From positions 124,001 to 188,000 of the forward strand of contig NZ_JAGYIU010000005.1 of the NCBI RefSeq assembly GCF_018402495.1: DNA of 64,000 nucleotides. Reading direction: 5' to 3'. The DNA comes from Pseudoalteromonas sp. (GTDB taxonomy: Bacteria; Pseudomonadota; Gammaproteobacteria; Enterobacterales; Alteromonadaceae). The translations under genes were made by a program, and so were the position numbers. Positions 31,951 to 41,547 of this stretch are shown here, piece by piece. How positions within the stretch are numbered: position 1 is the first letter of the stretch; each line of letters starts with the position of its first letter. Below the pieces are notes generated by a model, which saw only the letters and a list, made by a program, of their open reading frames with translations, made no database searches and was not told the origin of the DNA.

Positions 31951-33261
31951 ATGCTTAATAAAGTTGCCAGTCCGTTTACCAAGCTCGTCGAACGCTACTT
32001 ACCTGATCCCTTTATATTTGTCATATTACTTAGCATAATTACCTTAGTCATTGCGAATTTAGCGACCCCAGCAACCACACTTGAGGTAATAACATCATGG
32101 GGAAGCGGGTTTTGGAACTTACTGAGCTTTGCCATGCAAATGCTGTTGGTATTAGTAACAGGCTACATGCTCGCCAGTACCTCTTTAATAAGTATGTTAC
32201 TAACAAAATTAGCAACGCTTGCTAATACGGCCCCAAAAGCCATTATTTTAGTGACATTTATTTCGCTTTTAGCAAGCTGGCTTAATTGGGGGTTTGGCTT
32301 AGTGATTGGTGCTTTATTTGCTAAAGCCATTGCTAAGCAGACTCGAGTGGATTATCGGCTATTAGTGGCAAGTGCCTATTCAGGCTTTGTAGTATGGCAT
32401 GGCGGGTTAGCAGGCTCTGTTCCTTTGACCATTGCCACCGAAGGGCATTTTTCACAGGCGACTATGGGCATTATTGGCACAGAGCAAACCTTATTCGCAG
32501 GCTTTAATATTGCGATTCTGATTGGCTTATTTATTATTATGCCGTTGGTTAACCGCTACATGCTACCGAGTGAAAAAGACAGTGTTTATATTGACCCTTC
32601 ACTGCTTGAAAATACCCTACCTGATAAAGTCGCGATAACACGCCCTGCTCAACATTTAGAGCAAAACAAGCTGCTAGGTATGAGCATTGGCTTACTTGGA
32701 CTTGCCTACTTAGGCTATTACTTTTTTATCGCAGGTGGCGGCTTAAACCTCAATAGCGTAATTGCCCTATTTTTGTTTATGGCAATCACCCTACATCAAA
32801 CACCCCATAATGTGCTTAATAGCTTGCAACAGGCGATTCCGAGTGGCGCAGGAATTGTAATTCAGTTCCCTTTTTATGCCGGTATTATGGCGGTGATGGT
32901 CGATACAGGGTTAGCGCAACAAATATCACAGGGCTTTATTGCCATCGCTGATGCCGATAGCTTGCCATTTTACAGCTTTATTAGTGCAGGGTTAGTTAAT
33001 ATGTTTGTACCCTCAGGTGGCGGACAATGGGCAGTACAAGCGCCTATCGTAATACCCGCAGCACAAGAGCTTGGTGCAGATATGGCGCGGGTTGCTATGG
33101 CTGTGGCATGGGGAGATGCGTGGACTAATCTAATTCAACCCTTTTGGGCATTACCGGTATTAGCCATTGCAGGGTTAAAAGCTAAAGATATTATGGGCTT
33201 TTGCGTGGTACAACTGATTATTACTGGGGTGTTTATTTCGTTGGTATTGAGCTTTTACTAA
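31951..33261 (+). CDS. short-chain fatty acid transporter (AtoE family)
   Basis: A membrane protein of 436 residues with about a dozen hydrophobic helices. Family motifs: LVERYLPDPFIFVILLS, WGSGFWNLLSFAMQM, NWGFGLVIGALFAKA, FVPSGGGQWAVQAPIVIPAA and GDAWTNLIQPFWALP. The family is thought to move acetoacetate/butyrate-type acids. ATG 31951 is preferred over the TTG at 31942. Single gene. Confidence 0.9.
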   Translation: MLNKVASPFTKLVERYLPDPFIFVILLSIITLVIANLATPATTLEVITSWGSGFWNLLSFAMQMLLVLVTGYMLASTSLISMLLTKLATLANTAPKAIILVTFISLLASWLNWGFGLVIGALFAKAIAKQTRVDYRLLVASAYSGFVVWHGGLAGSVPLTIATEGHFSQATMGIIGTEQTLFAGFNIAILIGLFIIMPLVNRYMLPSEKDSVYIDPSLLENTLPDKVAITRPAQHLEQNKLLGMSIGLLGLAYLGYYFFIAGGGLNLNSVIALFLFMAITLHQTPHNVLNSLQQAIPSGAGIVIQFPFYAGIMAVMVDTGLAQQISQGFIAIADADSLPFYSFISAGLVNMFVPSGGGQWAVQAPIVIPAAQELGADMARVAMAVAWGDAWTNLIQPFWALPVLAIAGLKAKDIMGFCVVQLIITGVFISLVLSFY

Positions 33262-33267
33262 TATAAT

Positions 33268-33293
33268 CGGGCTGTAACTTATATTACAGCCCG
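33268..33293. terminator. shared hairpin between convergent genes
   Basis: CGGGCTGTAA-CTTATA-TTACAGCCCG, a perfect 10-bp stem between the stops of the transporter and the M50 protease; no T run on the plus side. Confidence 0.6.
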
Positions 33294-33300
33294 CATTTAC

Positions 33301-34317
33301 TTAGCTCGATAAAATTTTCATTGGCAGACTTAATATCGCGTTTTCAGAGTCAGCAAAGTGCATCATCACTGCTACATGGCCTGCAACCACCAGCGCATAC
33401 ATGACCGCTGAAAAGCCTTGGCCGTATTTATCTAATGGCAATAAATGCGAATAATGACGGCCGCGCCATTCAAACACAATTTCCAGCGCCCCAACAAACA
33501 AAAAGAACACTAATAACATTAAACCAAAGGTATAACTTAGCCATAAGCCAAATAACACACCCAATAAACATACACTCAGCCCCACCCAAGAGCGCATTGA
33601 AAAGCTGATACTTTTTAAAACATGTCCGCCATCAAGCGGTAAAATAGGCAGTAAGTTAAATAAGTTAAGCAGTGCACTAAGCACCGCAACGCCTGCAAAT
33701 ATTTCCATTTCTGTGGCGTAATAAAGCACCACGCCTAGCACTGAGGTAAACAAACCAAAGGCAGGCCCCATTAGTGATATAACCACATCTTGCCAGCGCG
33801 TAGTTATTTTATCGTCGCTAACGGCCAAACCACCCACAAAAGGAATTAAATAAATGCCTTTGGTTTTTATCCCAAAATACTTCATAGCGCGCACATGGCC
33901 GTATTCATGTATTACCAAACAAGCAATCAGCATTAACGCAAACTCAATGGTGAATAACCAGGCATAACCGGCCACCGATGCGCTCGCTAGCGCCACTTTA
34001 ACCACCTTAGCACTTTTAAATAACTTAAAGCCTAGCGCCGCGAGCCCCAAAAAGCCTTTTTTAGATTCACCTTGTGCCATTGGTGGTAAAGCTAGCTGAG
34101 TTGCAAATTGATTATTTACATACAGCGTTAAACTTTGCTGGCTTATCTCGCTGCTATCAATACCAATTAGCTGCTCATTAAGTATAAACTCAACATAGTT
34201 TTCACGTGGATTCTCAAATGCAATCGCTTGCTGATCATGAAATATTTTTATAATTTTCTGCCCAGCTACCATTAACGAAAACGGTTGCTCTGCCAAAGAA
34301 AGATCGACTTTTATCAT
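33301..34317 (-). CDS. site-2-type membrane metalloprotease (peptidase M50)
   Basis: 338 residues: a cytosolic N-terminal region of about 110 residues, then six or so membrane helices. The zinc motif HEYGH (H137, E138, H141) lies in the helix after EFALMLIACLVI; the third ligand region LPILPLDGGH follows. The family cuts membrane-bound substrates; the target is unknown. There is no PDZ domain, so it is not RseP. Stands alone. Confidence 0.85.
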   Translation of the reverse strand: MIKVDLSLAEQPFSLMVAGQKIIKIFHDQQAIAFENPRENYVEFILNEQLIGIDSSEISQQSLTLYVNNQFATQLALPPMAQGESKKGFLGLAALGFKLFKSAKVVKVALASASVAGYAWLFTIEFALMLIACLVIHEYGHVRAMKYFGIKTKGIYLIPFVGGLAVSDDKITTRWQDVVISLMGPAFGLFTSVLGVVLYYATEMEIFAGVAVLSALLNLFNLLPILPLDGGHVLKSISFSMRSWVGLSVCLLGVLFGLWLSYTFGLMLLVFFLFVGALEIVFEWRGRHYSHLLPLDKYGQGFSAVMYALVVAGHVAVMMHFADSENAILSLPMKILSS

Positions 34318-34577
34318 TGTTTTATCAATTCGCTTAACTGAGTAGGCTACTTTGAGGCAAGAGAACCTTATCTAACGAATTAAATTCCCTTATAACATGA
34401 TTGAAATTTTCATCTAAAACAGCTAGATATCAAAAACTTTGCCTAGCTATAGAATAATTTTATTATCATTAAAATAGGCTTCATATCTAAACAGATTAGT
34501 CTAAATAAATATTGTTAATGTCATCAGGGGCTGCTTGCCCCTTAATGGCATGTCTGCGTTTAAGTTAACTAAGAATA

Positions 34578-35648
34578 CTAATCGGTGGAATGTTTGTCAT
34601 CATCACTAACTATATGAACACTATTGGCTAAGCGCTGACGCCAACGCTGTTTTGCCACGGCGCGCATATTGGTCGATTGATCTCGCTCATCAACAATCTC
34701 TAACCCCATTAATGCTTCTATCATATCTTCAAGCGTTACAATTCCTTGTACATCTCCGTATTCATCAACAACTAAACTAATATGTGTTCGCTGTGTTAAT
34801 AATGTTTGCAATAACGACGACACATTTTGCGTGCTCGATACCGTATAAATAGGCTTAACCAGCTTGCTAATTTTATAGTCAGTGCCTAGTCGGTGATACG
34901 CCAGCATAATATCGTTTTTATGTACAAAACCAATAATATCATCTGCGTCTTTATCAAAAATTAATACCCGAGAAAACGCTGATGAGCCATGTTCATTGAG
35001 ATATTGATTAACAGTGAGATCTTTATGTATTTTAAAAATGACCGTACGCGGTGTCATTAAGTCGGTTAGTTTGGCGTGTCTAAAATGTAGCAAATTACGA
35101 ATAATTTCTGATTCATCAGCATGAAGCGCTCCAGACTCACTACCAATGTCGGCCATTGCTTCTATTTCTTGGCGAATATAATAGGCCTCATTATGCTTTT
35201 GCCCCATCAAATTAGTTAGCTTTTGTGCGGCCCAAACAAACGGCTTAAGTACTAGTACCAAAATACGTAAACCATAAGTCACACTAGGCGTTAAAGCACG
35301 CCAATAATTAGCACCCAGCGTTTTTGGAATAATTTCAGATAACACCAGCACTAATAAAGTCATAATCGCAGATGCAATCCCCACAGCTGCATCTGAAAAC
35401 ACCACAGCAGCTTGCGCGCCAACGCCAGCGGCACCGGCAGTATGCGCAACGGTATTAAGCGTTAAAATGGCCGCTAATGGCTGATCAATATTACTTTTCA
35501 ACTTTTCAAGTTGTTTAGCTAGCACTGGGCGCTCTTTGCGAAGTAACGCAACATAGCTGGGCGAAATGCTTAACAATACCGCTTCCATAATTGAACACAG
35601 AAACGAAATTACAATCGCAACCACCATGTAAACGATTAATAGTGTCAC
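34578..35648 (-). CDS. CNNM/CorC-type hemolysin-family protein
   Basis: N-terminal DUF21/CNNM membrane domain (about 1-180, with SIMEAVLLSISPSYVALL and LSEIIPKTLGANYW), then a CBS pair (LMTPRTVIFKIHKDLTVNQY; ISLVVDEYGDVQGIVTLEDM). The family is linked to Mg/Co export; there is no CorC_HlyC C-terminal domain. The start is GTG 35648 behind AGAGGAAAAAAA, giving 356 residues; the TTG ten codons upstream has no site. A hairpin (AGGGGC/GCCCCT, 34526-34542) lies downstream. Confidence 0.88.
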   Translation of the reverse strand: MTLLIVYMVVAIVISFLCSIMEAVLLSISPSYVALLRKERPVLAKQLEKLKSNIDQPLAAILTLNTVAHTAGAAGVGAQAAVVFSDAAVGIASAIMTLLVLVLSEIIPKTLGANYWRALTPSVTYGLRILVLVLKPFVWAAQKLTNLMGQKHNEAYYIRQEIEAMADIGSESGALHADESEIIRNLLHFRHAKLTDLMTPRTVIFKIHKDLTVNQYLNEHGSSAFSRVLIFDKDADDIIGFVHKNDIMLAYHRLGTDYKISKLVKPIYTVSSTQNVSSLLQTLLTQRTHISLVVDEYGDVQGIVTLEDMIEALMGLEIVDERDQSTNMRAVAKQRWRQRLANSVHIVSDDDKHSTD

Positions 35649-35723
35649 TTTTTTTCCTCTATATTGGATATATAACAATACATGCTATATTTGGCCAAAC
35701 TCTAAATAATAATAGGCATTACA

Positions 35724-38216
35724 ATGAATTTAAGCGCATTTTGGCATCGTTACGCAAGAAGTTTTATTTACTTGGCTACCTTATTAACATTAAGTAGTGT
35801 GAGTTTAACGACATTAGCCAAGCAACTAGATCAATCAAAAATTCAGTTTATTGGCCCACTTGCAGAAGACATGCAAGCAAAGCCATTTCAAACACCGTAT
35901 GGCGACGTGGTTATCAATAATCTACTTGCACAACTTGAATCGAATAAAGAAAGCTTTGTTGTATTTGGTAAAAAACATAAGTGGCAACCACTTGATAAAG
36001 TTAACGCACTTACTTTAGGTGGCTTACAAGCACTTAAATTTAATATTGAAACTAACCGATTTACTCAAGGCTCCTTAAACATTAAAGGAATAGAGCAAGG
36101 CCAGGTTTTTATTAACGGTGAGAAACAAAGTGGTGACAAGCAACGCTATCCGCTTGCTTTAAACAACGGCTCACATACCGTTATCGTCATTGCTCAACAG
36201 GTTGCTAATTGGAATGATGTTACCTTAGAGTTTGTGCCAAAAGCAGAAACTGACGTCGTGACTCTAACGACACATAAAACCAAGCGTTTATCGGCTAAGC
36301 AATTGTTTGACGCCCCGACTATTAGCAAGTTGTCTTTGTCGCCTGATGCTAAGCATTACTTAAGTACAACAAAGCACTACAGCGATAAAACAGGCAATGA
36401 CGCCATTACCACAACCGAGCTTAAAAATACGAACAACCAAACGGTATACCGATTTGAGTCAGCACAGCCTAGTCAATTTACTTGGAGCCCTGATAACCAA
36501 TTTTTAGTCTATTTGCTCAACGGCGAATTAAAGCAGTTAAACCGTAAAACTTTAGCTATAAAAACCTTAGCCTCAGGCCTTGAGGGGGCAAGCAACTTTA
36601 GCTATTACAACGATAATAGTATTGTATTTAGCTGGTCTAAATCACCTGAAGAAACCAATAGCCTCACTAAACATCATAAAGGCTTGCAAGACCGTTGGTC
36701 TTACGCCCGTACGGTTAGCCAATTATATTTACTAGATACCCAAAGTGGTTTAACCAAAGCCCTAACTGAGGGCGTGTTAAGTCATCGCCTTGAAGATGTT
36801 AACAGCAACCGAGGAAAGCTATTAATGAGTCGCCCAGTAATGGCTATGCAAGCTTCAACTCACCCAGAAACAGAGTTGGTTGAACTGACGTTAAAGTCTA
36901 ACAACATAAAATCATTAGGTAAGTTTAAAATCTTTAATCAAGCTAAATATGCTGCAAACAATATTTATGTTGTTGCAGGCCCTGATTTTAAAAATGGCGC
37001 AGGCAGAGTACTACCGCAAACCATGCTAGCGAATAATTATGATGGCCAATTGTATTTACTCACCGATAATGCAAAAAAAGTAACGGCATTAAGTCAGCAA
37101 TTTGATCCTGCGATTGGCACATTAGAAGTGCTAAGCAATGGCGATGCGTTAATCAAAGTCACAGAAAAAGACACCCAACCACTGTATTTATATGATCTGA
37201 GTAAACAACGCTTTAAAAAGTTAGATACAGGATTTGATATTGTAGAGCAGTTTAGTTATTCAAATACGCGCAATACCCAGCTATTACTCAGTGGCACTAG
37301 TGCATCGAGCGCTCAACAACTCAAGCGCTTTGATATAAGTAAAAATAAGGTGGAGTTGATTTGGGATTCCAACCCCATTGCGTATGCCAATACGGCTATT
37401 CCTGCGCTTGAAGAATTTAACTTTACCAATAAGCGTGGCGTAGAAATATCAGGCCGTGTTTATTTACCAAATAATCTAGATAAAACGAAAAAGTACCCTG
37501 CTCTTGTCTATTATTATGGTGGCACGTCGCCTGTGACTCGAGGATTTACAGGGCGTTATCCTTTTAATTTATGGGCAGCAAATGGCTATGTGGTTTATGT
37601 TGTACAACCAACTGGTGCAACGGGCTTTGGCCAACAATTTTCAGCACAACATGTTAACGCTTGGGGTGATTATACTGCCGATGATATTATTGAAGGCACT
37701 AAGGCATTTTTAGCTAACTATGATTTTGTAGACAGTAGCAAAGTTGGCAACTTAGGCGCATCTTATGGTGGCTTTATGACTATGTTACTTGCCACTAAAA
37801 CCGATATGTTCAGCGCGTCTATTGCCCATGCCGGTATTTCAAATTTAACCGCTTATTGGGGTGAAGGATGGTGGGGGTATTTATACTCAGGCGAAGCGTC
37901 TAAAAATAGTTTCCCGTGGAATAACGCTGAACTTTATAGCCAACATAGCCCAGTGTTTCATGCCGATAAAGTAACCACACCATTACTGCTTATTCATGGT
38001 GACAGCGATACTAATGTGCCAGTAGGTGAAAGCTTAACTATGTACACCGCGCTAAAACTGCTTAATAAAGATGTTGAAATGATTGAGTATAAAGGCGCTG
38101 ATCATCAGATATTTGCTCGCGATAAACGTTTTAACTGGTGGAACACCATGCTGGCATACTTCGACAAAAAGCTAAAAAATGAACCGCAATGGTGGGACTC
38201 AATGTATAAAAATTAA
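35724..38216 (+). CDS. secreted S9-family prolyl oligopeptidase
   Basis: 830 residues with an N-terminal secretion signal (SFIYLATLLTLSSVSLTTLA). The middle is a beta-propeller-like region (SPDAKHYLST, WSPDNQFLVYL), the C-terminal 270 residues an alpha/beta hydrolase. Catalytic triad candidates: S680 in GASYGGFM, D762 in HGDSDTNVP, H794 in GADHQIF. It probably trims peptides in the periplasm; protease-rich genomes are typical of marine Pseudoalteromonas. Divergent from the CNNM gene, 75 bases away. Confidence 0.92.
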   Translation: MNLSAFWHRYARSFIYLATLLTLSSVSLTTLAKQLDQSKIQFIGPLAEDMQAKPFQTPYGDVVINNLLAQLESNKESFVVFGKKHKWQPLDKVNALTLGGLQALKFNIETNRFTQGSLNIKGIEQGQVFINGEKQSGDKQRYPLALNNGSHTVIVIAQQVANWNDVTLEFVPKAETDVVTLTTHKTKRLSAKQLFDAPTISKLSLSPDAKHYLSTTKHYSDKTGNDAITTTELKNTNNQTVYRFESAQPSQFTWSPDNQFLVYLLNGELKQLNRKTLAIKTLASGLEGASNFSYYNDNSIVFSWSKSPEETNSLTKHHKGLQDRWSYARTVSQLYLLDTQSGLTKALTEGVLSHRLEDVNSNRGKLLMSRPVMAMQASTHPETELVELTLKSNNIKSLGKFKIFNQAKYAANNIYVVAGPDFKNGAGRVLPQTMLANNYDGQLYLLTDNAKKVTALSQQFDPAIGTLEVLSNGDALIKVTEKDTQPLYLYDLSKQRFKKLDTGFDIVEQFSYSNTRNTQLLLSGTSASSAQQLKRFDISKNKVELIWDSNPIAYANTAIPALEEFNFTNKRGVEISGRVYLPNNLDKTKKYPALVYYYGGTSPVTRGFTGRYPFNLWAANGYVVYVVQPTGATGFGQQFSAQHVNAWGDYTADDIIEGTKAFLANYDFVDSSKVGNLGASYGGFMTMLLATKTDMFSASIAHAGISNLTAYWGEGWWGYLYSGEASKNSFPWNNAELYSQHSPVFHADKVTTPLLLIHGDSDTNVPVGESLTMYTALKLLNKDVEMIEYKGADHQIFARDKRFNWWNTMLAYFDKKLKNEPQWWDSMYKN

Positions 38217-38224
38217 CCAGCAAA

Positions 38225-38260
38225 AATGCGCACTTTTTCAATTAAGCGAAAGTGCGCATT
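38225..38260 (+). terminator. hairpin after the S9 peptidase gene
   Basis: AATGCGCACTTT and AAAGTGCGCATT form a 12-bp stem with a 12-base loop; T run absent. Confidence 0.6.
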
Positions 38261-38381
38261 ACTCAGGTAATGTTATTATACTAATTCGTAATATGATGTT
38301 ACCTAAAAACAGCGTTCTCTGTATTATACAAGCAGCGAATAATGCTAATATGCAAAGCTGCAACTAAAAAAATAATAGACT

Positions 38382-39086
38382 ATGGCAATTAATGTTTTAT
38401 TGGTTGAGGATGACGAACTGCTAGTAAAGCGTATCCTAAATCATTTTATAAATACCGAGTTTTCTATTGACGTTGACCCGACGGGTGCCGATGCTTTAAG
38501 TATTGTTAAACGCCGTGTAAATCAACGCAATGCTATCTCTTTAGCAATTATTGATATTGTGCTGCCAAAGCGCGATGGTTTACAGCTTGCCAAAGAGTTA
38601 AATACCCTCACCGATATTGGTGTTATTTTATTATCGAGCCGTGATTCACAGGCTGACCGAATTACGGGCCTTGCTCAAGGTGCCGATGACTATATTTGCA
38701 AGCCCGTTGACTTGCTCGAGCTAGAGTTAAGAATGCGTGCTTTATACAAACGTGTTGCAAGCAATCATAGCGACGATGACAGTGAAGAGTTTATTGAATA
38801 CGCCGATTTTAAACTCCATCCAGATAACCGCACACTCATTACAACCAGCGGGATTGAATCACGACTCACAGAAGCAGAGCACAAAGTGCTTATTTGTTTA
38901 ATCAGTAATGCCGGTAAAGCTACTTCACGTGAGAAAATATCGCAAAAGATTGGCCAACCTGACAGAAGCCCAAACGACCGAACCGTGGATGTATTAATTG
39001 GGCGTTTGCGTAAAAAGCTTAACGATGAGAAAGATCAAAAACGCATCGTCACTGTTCGTGGTAAAGGCTATATGCTGTCTATTTAG
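38382..39086 (+). CDS. OmpR-family response regulator (orphan)
   Basis: 234 residues: receiver with acidic pair D10-D11, phospho-acceptor D58 (AIIDIVLPKRDG) and K107 (YICKPVD), then a winged-helix DNA-binding domain (LTEAEHKVLICLISNAGK ... DRTVDVLIGRLRKKL). No histidine kinase lies nearby. Its stop overlaps that of the adjacent comM' copy by 4 bases (tail to tail). The last 78 bases belong to the left 413-bp direct repeat; a diverged 3' fragment of the same gene is at 44209-44310. Confidence 0.92.
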   Translation: MAINVLLVEDDELLVKRILNHFINTEFSIDVDPTGADALSIVKRRVNQRNAISLAIIDIVLPKRDGLQLAKELNTLTDIGVILLSSRDSQADRITGLAQGADDYICKPVDLLELELRMRALYKRVASNHSDDDSEEFIEYADFKLHPDNRTLITTSGIESRLTEAEHKVLICLISNAGKATSREKISQKIGQPDRSPNDRTVDVLIGRLRKKLNDEKDQKRIVTVRGKGYMLSI

Positions 39087-39421
39087 TATTGGGTCAGCTG
39101 CGATAATAAACGCTCAAACGCGCGATAATTAAGCGCTTCTTTTAACTCATTTAAACTGATTTGTGGTGCTGCATTTAAATCACTAATAGTACGCGCCACT
39201 TTAATTACCCTATGATAAGAACGCGGCGATAACGAAAGCTTTTCACTGGCTCTAGCTAAAAACTGCAGCTCTGCAGGGGGCAACTCACAATGTAAGTTCA
39301 TTTCTTTGTTATTGAGCCGCGCATTTACTTTACCTTGGCGCTTAAGTTGTATGGCATAAGCGGCCTCTACCCGCGCTCTTACTTCAGCGCTGGTTTCTTC
39401 TGCAGTGGTACTTTGTAGCTC
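39009..39421. repeat. left 413-bp direct repeat of the RM insertion
   Basis: Identical base by base to 44233-44645 (offset 5,224). Contains the last 78 bases of the response-regulator gene and 339 bases of the comM 3' end, counting the 4-bp overlap in both. Just left and right of the identity the two copies diverge while still encoding the same residues. Confidence 0.95.
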
Positions 39422-39433
39422 CACACTGCTCAA
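39083..39433 (-). pseudogene. comM: truncated duplicate of the comM 3' end
   Basis: Encodes the last 115 or so residues of ComM (SSVELQSTTAEETSAEVR... LSQLTQY), identical to the complete comM at 44307-45818 from residue 394 on. Upstream of LSSVEL the homology stops. The last codons before the break differ synonymously from the full gene (TTG AGC AGT GTG versus CTA AGT AGC GTA), so the break side carries another strain's allele. It has no start signal of its own and no AAA+ domain; not functional. Confidence 0.9.
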
Positions 39434-39484
39434 TAGGAGCTAAATTCAGTTAACACCCATTTAAATCTCTCTTCAACTACTGTA

Positions 39485-39497
39485 GACTATAGTCCGT
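39485..39497 (+). promoter_or_regulatory. C-box operator of the RM controller
   Basis: GACTATAGTCCGT lies 36 bases before the C-protein ATG. GACT-N2/3-AGTC followed by CGT is the hallmark of C-boxes bound by restriction-modification controller proteins. A more degenerate second half-site (AAGTATTTATCAC) follows. The match to family knowledge is good; function is inferred. Confidence 0.7.
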
Positions 39498-39533
39498 AAA
39501 GTATTTATCACATATACAATAGAGTTATACTCG

Positions 39534-39779
39534 ATGCCAACTCGGAATAACACTTTGAATTTAATTGAGGCTTTTGGTCAGGTTTTAAAACAACTTAGAA
39601 AAGAAAAAGGTTTGTCTCAGGAAAAGCTGGCTGAATTGTGTGGGCTTGATAGGACTTATGTTTCGATGTTAGAAAGAGGAAAAAGACAACCTACACTTAC
39701 TACCATATTTAAAATTGGTAATGTCTTACATATAAAACCATACAAACTAGTTTTAAGAATTGAAGAAAGTATAGATTAA
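39534..39779 (+). CDS. RM controller (C) protein, XRE family
   Basis: 81 residues, nearly all a helix-turn-helix domain (about 28-60; LSQEKLAELCGLDRTYVSML, ERGKRQPTLTTIFKIG). Size, the DRTYVS recognition helix and the position in front of methyltransferase genes are those of C proteins, which bind their own C-boxes as dimers, first activating then repressing, so that methylation precedes restriction. Its target is expected at 39485. The endonuclease is on the opposite strand over 4 kb away, unlike the common C-R operon. Confidence 0.88.
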   Translation: MPTRNNTLNLIEAFGQVLKQLRKEKGLSQEKLAELCGLDRTYVSMLERGKRQPTLTTIFKIGNVLHIKPYKLVLRIEESID

Positions 39780-39855
39780 ACTATGACTGTATTTATATAC
39801 AGCTAAACTTACTTATATTAAAATAATCAGCGAATAACTTAAAAAGTAACACTCT

Positions 39856-41547
39856 ATGAATAAGAAAAAAGTACTGGGCGCCGTGTATACACCGTCCTCA
39901 TTTGCAAAATATATCGCTGATAAAACTAAGAACTATTACGAAAAAATAAATGGACCTTTCACTAAGAACACATCAGTGTTAGATCCTGCCTGCGGTGATG
40001 GTGAATTATTAAAAGAAATTTATAAAAGTACAAATGGGACTTCACAGCTCTTCGGTATAGATCTAGACGCTGAGGCGGTTAAAGCGTCAAGTTCACACTT
40101 CGGAAAAAATATTGTAAATGACAACTTCTTGGTACCGAATGGTCTTAGCTTTTTAGAAGGATGGAAAAAATTAGTATCAAACAAAAACTTTCCCAGCTCT
40201 TTTGATATTATAATCGCCAACCCTCCATGGGGAGCTTGCACTCAGTCCTATAAAGAAAAGTTGAAACTAAATCAGTTTGAACTAATGACTCGGCAGGCTG
40301 ATACATCAGATCTATTCATAGAAGCGTCGTTGTCTATAGTCAAAGAAAACGGAATCATAGCATTCATCATACCAGATTCAATATTTGCCTTGGAAAGGGA
40401 TAATCTCAGGAAGATGTTACTGTCAAAATGCAATATTTTGTTTTTAGGTCGGTTTGGTGAGAAATTATTCAAGGGTGTTAACAGAGCATGTGCCGTAATT
40501 ATTTGTCAAAAAGCAAATCCTAACCTTAACCATGAGGTTGAATGCTTAAGGTTAGTTAAAAACTCTAGAGATAGGATTTTAAGTAATGAATCTTCATTCT
40601 CATTGGAGGAGAAGTTATCGAAATTAAACATAAAACAAAAACGATTTTTAGAAAATAATAATTATCAATTTAACCTTGAGCTAGTCCCACAACATGAGGA
40701 TTTATATAAATCATTTAAAAACTTTCCAAAAAAGATAGGTGATTATTTGACCTCAACAAGAGGGGTGGAGTTGTCCAAAAAAGGAAATGTGATTAACTGT
40801 GTTAATTGCAACTATTGGCAACCTCTTGTAAGTAAAAAAGATGGATTTACTTGCAAGCATTGTGGCCATGAAAACTTAATCTCTTCTTGTGAAATTGATT
40901 GCATCATAAGTCCCACCGTTAAGGGGAAAAAAATAATCGTGGGTGAACATATAACCCGTTATTGTTGCTCTGGTCAACTATTTATAGATGATTCAAAAAC
41001 TGGCATCAAATATAAAGATCCTAAAACATACCTAGAGCATAAAATCGTCGTTAGGAAAACTGGATTAGGAGTTTCAGCCACTATTGATTATTCTGAAGCT
41101 ATGACAAATCAAGTAGTCTACATTTTTAAAGTCAGAGAAAAAATACAGAATTCAATTCCTATTGAGTTCCTGTTGATGATCCTTTGTTCTAGAGCTGTAT
41201 TTTTCTTTATAGCGATGAGTGGAGGGGAAATTGAGTGGAAATCACATCCATACCTTACGCAATCTCAGTTACTTAATTTACCTGTCCCAAATTTGCTGGA
41301 AAAATATATTGAAAATAAAAAGTTTATCGATCCATTAGCGGTTGAATTGAAAAAATTAATCTCAAACTACAAAGAAATTCCTGTTACTTTAGACGCAAAA
41401 ATTGAGCTACTAGTTTCTAAAATATACGGATTTACCAGAGCTGACTATGAAAAAAAATATGCCATGTTAAAAACGGCGGAGAATCTTAAACCAATTCAAG
41501 CCTTAAAAAGAGTTAGTATTGAACAAATTTTTAGGGGTACTGAATAA
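39856..41547 (+). CDS. N6-adenine DNA methyltransferase (gamma class) with zinc ribbon
   Basis: 563 residues. Motif order is that of the gamma class: a GAVYTPSSFAKYIADK motif-X-like start, motif I at D43-PACGDGE, motif IV N122-P-P-W (ANPPWG), then a long C-terminal target-recognition part as in Eco57I/TaqI-type enzymes. Within it C315-x2-C318 and C333-x2-C336 form a zinc ribbon, an uncommon addition. Transfers methyl from AdoMet to adenine N6. The gene stop is directly followed by the ATG of the next methyltransferase. 76 bases after the C gene. Confidence 0.9.
   Translation: MNKKKVLGAVYTPSSFAKYIADKTKNYYEKINGPFTKNTSVLDPACGDGELLKEIYKSTNGTSQLFGIDLDAEAVKASSSHFGKNIVNDNFLVPNGLSFLEGWKKLVSNKNFPSSFDIIIANPPWGACTQSYKEKLKLNQFELMTRQADTSDLFIEASLSIVKENGIIAFIIPDSIFALERDNLRKMLLSKCNILFLGRFGEKLFKGVNRACAVIICQKANPNLNHEVECLRLVKNSRDRILSNESSFSLEEKLSKLNIKQKRFLENNNYQFNLELVPQHEDLYKSFKNFPKKIGDYLTSTRGVELSKKGNVINCVNCNYWQPLVSKKDGFTCKHCGHENLISSCEIDCIISPTVKGKKIIVGEHITRYCCSGQLFIDDSKTGIKYKDPKTYLEHKIVVRKTGLGVSATIDYSEAMTNQVVYIFKVREKIQNSIPIEFLLMILCSRAVFFFIAMSGGEIEWKSHPYLTQSQLLNLPVPNLLEKYIENKKFIDPLAVELKKLISNYKEIPVTLDAKIELLVSKIYGFTRADYEKKYAMLKTAENLKPIQALKRVSIEQIFRGTE

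Noticed and set aside
39083..39433. Separate small ComM-like gene
   Set aside because: It is the duplicated 3' end of comM inside the direct repeat, lacks the ATPase domain and a start signal.
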